This document shows, in pieces, positions 60,799-64,000 of a stretch of DNA of 64,000 nt. Below the pieces are notes generated by a model. The model was not told the origin of the DNA. It ran no database searches and worked only from the letters and a program-made list of their open reading frames with translations. The stretch spans positions 248,001-312,000 of the forward strand of contig NZ_JARSBP010000004.1 of NCBI RefSeq assembly GCF_029623955.1, written 5' to 3'. The DNA is from Mycobacterium sp. 236(2023) (lineage in GTDB: Bacteria > Actinomycetota > Actinomycetes > Mycobacteriales > Mycobacteriaceae). A program made the position numbers and the translations under genes. Numbering within the stretch: position 1 is the first letter of the stretch; each line of letters begins with the position of its first letter.

Positions 60799-60804
60799 TA
60801 CAGT
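60799..60804 (+). promoter_or_regulatory. -10 box for leaderless Cys-cluster protein gene
   Basis: TACAGT (TANNNT) ends 7 nt before the GTG at 60812. No Shine-Dalgarno is present. Confidence 0.45.
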
Positions 60805-60811
60805 CGGCCTC

Positions 60812-61162
60812 GTGACCTCGCTGAGCCCCGCGACCGCCACCCGTCGGCGTCCCCAGACCTGTCGCTGGTGCGGCCGCGAAGTGGCCGACGCCGGTATGGG
60901 GCGCCGCCGCCAATACTGCAGGCAGTCGTGCCGCCAGCGTGCCTACGAACAGCGCGCCCTGGTCAAGGGGACATCGGTGCCGTCCGATTCGGTGGTGCTG
61001 TCGGCCGAGGAGGCGTCGGTGCTCTCCGACCGCGTGTATCAGGTGCGGTGCGCGGCCGAGGACATGGCCATCGCCCTCGAAGAAGGCGCGGGCGCGGCCG
61101 AACTGCGTGAGCTGTGCGACGCGGTGATGCAGGCGGCCAGAGCCGCGGACGGGTGGCGCTGA
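60812..61162 (+). CDS. small protein with zinc-ribbon-like Cys cluster
   Basis: A 116-residue protein. Residues 15-50 contain Cys17-x2-Cys20 and Cys36-x3-Cys40 in a strongly basic setting (RRRPQTCRWCGREV, GRRRQYCRQSCRQRAYEQR), suggesting a zinc-binding, nucleic-acid-contacting module. The C-terminal half is acidic and helical (AEEASVLSDRVYQVRCAAEDMAIALEEG). Similar short proteins are found in mycobacteria at this site (Rv2049c region). The GTG at 60812 follows a TACAGT box by 7 nt. The call of a DNA- or RNA-binding role is inference from composition. Confidence 0.72.
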   Translation: MTSLSPATATRRRPQTCRWCGREVADAGMGRRRQYCRQSCRQRAYEQRALVKGTSVPSDSVVLSAEEASVLSDRVYQVRCAAEDMAIALEEGAGAAELRELCDAVMQAARAADGWR

Positions 61163-61191
61163 GTACCACGGCTTACGGACCCGTCAGTCGG

Positions 61192-61197
61192 TACTCT
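61192..61197 (+). promoter_or_regulatory. -10 box for leaderless wHTH-hydrolase gene
   Basis: TACTCT (TANNNT) ends 6 nt before the GTG at 61204 with no Shine-Dalgarno between. Confidence 0.45.
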
Positions 61198-61203
61198 TAG
61201 CGC

Positions 61204-62430
61204 GTGACCAGCGCCGATTCCGCCATTTCGCCGCCTCCGCGGGTGTGGCGCTGGGATGACTTCGTCCTCGACACCGGCCGCTTCGAGCTGCGCTGCGGAG
61301 ATACCGTCATCCGGGTCGAACCGCAGGTGTTTGACGTGTTGACCCAACTGGTGAGCAACAACGAGCGCTTCGTCAGTAAAGAGGAGCTCTTCAACAGCGT
61401 CTGGGGCGGCCGATTCGTCGGCGAAGCCGCCCTGACGAGCCGGATCAAGGCGGCCCGGCGCGCGCTCGGCGACGACGGTGAATCCCAGCGCTACATCCGC
61501 ACGGTGCGGGGACGCGGTTATCAATTCGTCGGCCGGCTGCAGGCCGAGGTCTCTTCGCAGGCACCCGAACCCGGACCCGAACCCGAGGCGCCGCGGCAGC
61601 ACATCGCGTTCACCCGCGGGGCGGACGGAGTCCGGCTGGCCTATGCGGTGTCGGGCGACGGACCGCCGCTGGTGCGCGCGGCGAACTGGATGACGCACCT
61701 GGGTTACGACATCGAAAGCCCCGTGTGGCGGCACTGGGTGCGGGAGATGTCGCTGCAGCACAAGTTCATCCGCTACGACGAGCGCGGATGCGGGCTGTCG
61801 GACTGGGAGGTCGACGGGTTCACCTTCGACGATTGGGTGACCGATCTGGAGTCCGTCGTGGAAGCCCTTGGCCTGGAACGCTTTCCATTACTGGGAGTCT
61901 CGCAGGGCGGAGCTGTGGCGGTCGCCTACGCCGCGCGTCACCCCGACAACGTCAGCAGCCTGGTGCTGTGCGGCGCCTATGCGAGGGGCCGTGCCGTGCG
62001 AGCCATGACGGGCGACGAGAAGCGGGCTGCGGCACTGGATCTCGACCTCGCCCGGGTGGGTTGGGGCCGTGACGATCCGGCGTTCCGGCAGGTTTTCGCC
62101 GCCCAGTTCCTGCCCGACGGGACGCGGGCGGACTGGGCCGCGTTCGACCAGCTGCAGCGGCGTACGACGTCACCGGAGAACGCCGTGCACTTCCTCGAAG
62201 AGTTCGCGCGGATCGACGTTCGCGACCTCTGCGCCCAGGTGCAGTGCCCGACGCTGATCCTGCACTCCCGCGACGACCATCGGGTGCCGATGCGGTACGG
62301 CGAGGAACTGGCGACCCTGATCCCGGACTCCCGGCTGGTCGCTCTGTCGAGCAATAACCACCTGCTCATCGGTGCCGAACCGGCATGGCGGGTCTTCTGC
62401 GACGAGGTGCAGGCATTCCTGGCGGTCTGA
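61204..62430 (+). CDS. OmpR-type winged helix fused to alpha/beta hydrolase
   Basis: A 408-residue protein with a PhoB/OmpR-type winged helix (residues ~14-113: WRWDDFVLDTGRFELRCGD, FVSKEELFNSVWGGRFVGEAALTSRIKAARRALGDDG, IRTVRGRGYQFVG). A Pro/Glu linker follows (PEPGPEPEAPRQ), then an alpha/beta hydrolase (~130-405). The triad is present: Ser233 in GVSQGGAVA, an Asp in LILHSRDDHRVP and His in SNNHLLIG. There is no receiver domain or membrane helix. It is probably a transcription factor whose hydrolase domain senses or processes a ligand. GTG at 61204 follows a -10 box by 6 nt; phased repeats after its stop may be its operator. Confidence 0.85.
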   Translation: MTSADSAISPPPRVWRWDDFVLDTGRFELRCGDTVIRVEPQVFDVLTQLVSNNERFVSKEELFNSVWGGRFVGEAALTSRIKAARRALGDDGESQRYIRTVRGRGYQFVGRLQAEVSSQAPEPGPEPEAPRQHIAFTRGADGVRLAYAVSGDGPPLVRAANWMTHLGYDIESPVWRHWVREMSLQHKFIRYDERGCGLSDWEVDGFTFDDWVTDLESVVEALGLERFPLLGVSQGGAVAVAYAARHPDNVSSLVLCGAYARGRAVRAMTGDEKRAAALDLDLARVGWGRDDPAFRQVFAAQFLPDGTRADWAAFDQLQRRTTSPENAVHFLEEFARIDVRDLCAQVQCPTLILHSRDDHRVPMRYGEELATLIPDSRLVALSSNNHLLIGAEPAWRVFCDEVQAFLAV

Positions 62431-62459
62431 TCTCCACGTAATCTCCACACAATCTCCAT
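62431..62459 (+). promoter_or_regulatory. three 7-bp direct repeats at 11-bp spacing
   Basis: TCTCCAC (62431-62437), TCTCCAC (62442-62448) and TCTCCAT (62453-62459) are separated by 4 bp each, a period of 11 bp. This is the geometry of binding sites for OmpR/PhoB-type winged helices such as PhoP. They sit in the 29 bp between the winged-helix/hydrolase gene and the lipoprotein gene. Confidence 0.6.
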
Positions 62460-63173
62460 GTGCGTCGCGTCGGCGCCGACCATGCTGATGACAGGAGAAA
62501 GCACACCCGTTGCGTGGTTGTCGCGGTCAGCGCCCTCGTCGCGTTCGGAACACTGTCGGCATGCGCGGGCAGTCAGACGCCGGAAGCGTCGGCTGCGTCG
62601 CCGTTTCCGCAGTCGGCACGCTACATGGCCGATATGACCGCGGCCGACGGCAGGACCATGACGATCGGCATCAGTGTCGACGGCGCCGAGGTTGCTGCGT
62701 ACTCCTGCAACGGAACCGACGACGAGGCATGGTTTTTCGGCACTCAGACCGACGGCGCGATCGGTCTCACGTCGCGGTTCCGCGACACCCTCGACGCCGA
62801 GTTCGACGGCACGGATGTCACCGGCGACGTGGTCATGAACGGCACCGAGTACACGTTCACCGCGGCGTCGGTCACCGGTAACGCCGGGATGTACACCGCC
62901 GAATCCGACGGCGTGCGTGCATCGTGGGTGGTGCGTCCCGACAGGTCCGCCGTCGGTGTGCAGTTCAGCGGCTTCGCCGACGAAGACGGCAAGATCGACG
63001 TATCCGATCTGGACGGGCTCAGCGACTCCGAGGTGCGCGACGACGTCCGGAACAAGCGCAAGCTCAGCCCGGCGGGCGCGATCGAGTTCCCGCCAGGAAC
63101 CAACCGCCGCGCCACCATCAACGGTGTCAGAGTGACGCCCACCCTGGTGACCGGGACGTTCCGGCTCCCCTGA
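62460..63173 (+). CDS. secreted lipoprotein of unknown function
   Basis: A 237-residue lipoprotein: basic segment RRKHTR, hydrophobic core VVVAVSALVAFGTL and lipobox LSAC (Cys35), then a Ser/Ala/Pro linker and a beta-rich domain (MTIGISVDGAEVAAYSCNGTDDEAWFFG, FRDTLDAEFDGTDVTGDVVMNGTEYTFTAASV). The start is uncertain: GTG 62460 keeps the charged n-region but lies next to the operator repeats. AGGAGA at 62493-62498 would suit a start near 62505-62514, where only GTG 62514 is in frame and the n-region would be lost. A perfect hairpin begins inside the stop codon. Function unknown; probably controlled by the upstream winged-helix protein. Confidence 0.75.
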   Translation: MRRVGADHADDRRKHTRCVVVAVSALVAFGTLSACAGSQTPEASAASPFPQSARYMADMTAADGRTMTIGISVDGAEVAAYSCNGTDDEAWFFGTQTDGAIGLTSRFRDTLDAEFDGTDVTGDVVMNGTEYTFTAASVTGNAGMYTAESDGVRASWVVRPDRSAVGVQFSGFADEDGKIDVSDLDGLSDSEVRDDVRNKRKLSPAGAIEFPPGTNRRATINGVRVTPTLVTGTFRLP

Positions 63174-63193
63174 GGCGAACCGCTGTTCGCCTC
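63172..63193 (+). terminator. hairpin at the end of the lipoprotein gene
   Basis: GAGGCGAAC-CGCT-GTTCGCCTC is a perfect 9-bp stem with a 4-nt loop, starting within the TGA stop (63171-63173). It has no T-run, as is usual for mycobacterial intrinsic terminators. Confidence 0.65.
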
Positions 63194-63271
63194 ATCCAGA
63201 ATCAAACCCTTCGCTCCCGGACCGGTGGTACGTAACGTCGCCTCACCGCGACACGTCCCACCGACCTGGCA

Positions 63272-64000
63272 GCTCCGCTTGCCCAGGGCAAACCCGCAGC
63301 CGCAGGCCGCTGGACGGACCGCAAATGGGGTCTGATCCGGCTGGCATCCCCGTTCGTGCTTCTCGCGCTGTGGCAGCTCGGCAGTGCGCTGCGGCTGATC
63401 CCGCAGGATGTGCTGCCCGCACCGTCGCTGATCGCCGAAGCCGGCCTCGAGCTCGTCGAGAACGGCCAACTCGTCGACGCACTCGCCATCTCGGGGCTCC
63501 GGGTGATCGAGGGCTTGGTGCTCGGCGGGGTCATCGGCGTCGCACTCGGTACGGTCGTCGGTCTGTCGAAATGGTTCGAAGCCACCATCGACCCGCCCAT
63601 GCAGATGGTGCGGGCGCTGCCACACCTCGGCCTCATCCCGTTGTTCATCATCTGGTTCGGAATCGGTGAAGTCCCCAAGGTTCTGCTCGTCGCTCTCGGC
63701 GTCAGCTTCCCGCTGTACCTCAACACATTCTCGGCGATCCGCCAGGTAGACCCCAAGCTGTTCGAAACCGCTCAGGTTCTTGGCTTTTCGTTCTGGCAAC
63801 GATTCCGGTCGATCATCGTTCCCAGTGCGGCGCCCCAGGTTCTCGTCGGGTTGCGGCAGTCGCTGGCGATCGCGTGGCTGACGCTCATCGTCGCCGAGCA
63901 GATCAACGCCGACAAGGGGATCGGCTTCCTCATCATGAATGCGCGCGACTTCCTGCGCATCGACATCATCATCTTCGGCCTGATCGTCTACGCCCTGCTC
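63272..64000 (+). CDS. SsuC/TauC-type ABC transporter permease (3' truncated, start unclear)
   Basis: The first ~243 residues of a sulphonate/nitrate/taurine-class permease: first helix LIRLASPFVLLALWQLG, DVLPAPSLIAEAGLEL, SGLRVIEGLVLGGVIG, FIIWFGIGEVPKVLLVALGVSFPLYLN, the coupling loop QVLGFSFWQRFRSIIVPSAAPQVLVGLRQS, and AWLTLIVAEQI; the frame runs off the window end. After the in-frame TAA at 63233 there is no ATG, GTG or TTG until GTG 63356, which would cut the first helix. A non-canonical CTG at 63272, or CTC at 63242 after a TAACGT -10-like box, would keep it. I therefore give 63272 as a provisional start. Confidence 0.72.

Noticed and set aside
62510..62881. An alternative 123-codon frame within the lipoprotein gene.
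   Set aside because: It lacks a signal peptide or motif and is Arg-rich like other shadows, while the lipoprotein frame has a lipobox and beta-rich composition.

Overview
The window reads as chromosome of a GC-rich, fast-growing mycobacterium (Mycolicibacterium type). The pupylation genes (dop, pup, prcB, prcA, pafA, pafB, pafC), tatA-tatC-helY, an RbpA gene and the cobalamin genes lie in an order recalled from M. tuberculosis Rv2114 down to Rv2050. Many starts are GTG, neighbouring genes often overlap by 4 nt (ATGA/GTGA), and many TANNNT boxes sit 5-8 nt from a start codon. No tRNA, rRNA, CRISPR array, insertion sequence or prophage gene was seen.

Layout. 1-5.3 kb: the 3' part of an alpha-galactosidase (GH4) gene and a complete sugar ABC importer. 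5.3-8.2 kb, minus strand: a conserved hypothetical and two tandem paralogous membrane proteins. 8.3-11.7 kb: dop, pup and the 20S proteasome genes. 12.0-23.9 kb: a 12-kb island that appears to take choline through glycine betaine, dimethylglycine and sarcosine to glycine (permease, GMC dehydrogenase, aldehyde dehydrogenase, Rieske oxygenase, dimethylglycine oxidase, sarcosine oxidase), with a cNMP/CBS/DUF294 signalling protein and an IclR regulator. It separates prcA from pafA. 24.0-25.8 kb: a WXG100-like small protein and a WXG-bearing alpha/beta hydrolase. 25.9-34.9 kb: pafA, a methyltransferase, pafB, pafC, tatA, tatC, helY and a DUF4333 membrane protein. 34.9-38.3 kb: 5'-3' exonuclease, prolidase-type peptidase, F420-dependent reductase and SDR.

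38.3-54.9 kb: cobL, cobIJ, cobH, cobG and cobN. They are interrupted by a TetR-phosphotransferase pair, a TauD-type dioxygenase, an OpuC-type betaine/choline importer, a 32-residue membrane peptide, and a VOC-AraC pair. 54.9-60.7 kb: two tandem PPOX-fold proteins, FxsA, an amidohydrolase, lnt and ppm1 as separate genes, and rbpA. 60.8-64 kb: a zinc-ribbon-like protein, a winged-helix/alpha-beta-hydrolase fusion, a lipoprotein behind three 11-bp-phased repeats, and a truncated SsuC-type permease.

The most original observations are the winged-helix/hydrolase fusion with PhoP-box-like repeats between it and a lipoprotein gene; the choline island with twin palindromic operators but no visible reductase for its Rieske enzyme; the WXG-hydrolase pair; a 22-bp perfect inverted repeat between divergent genes; and a set of probably leaderless starts. 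All family calls come from reading sequence and remembered relatives; no database search was run.
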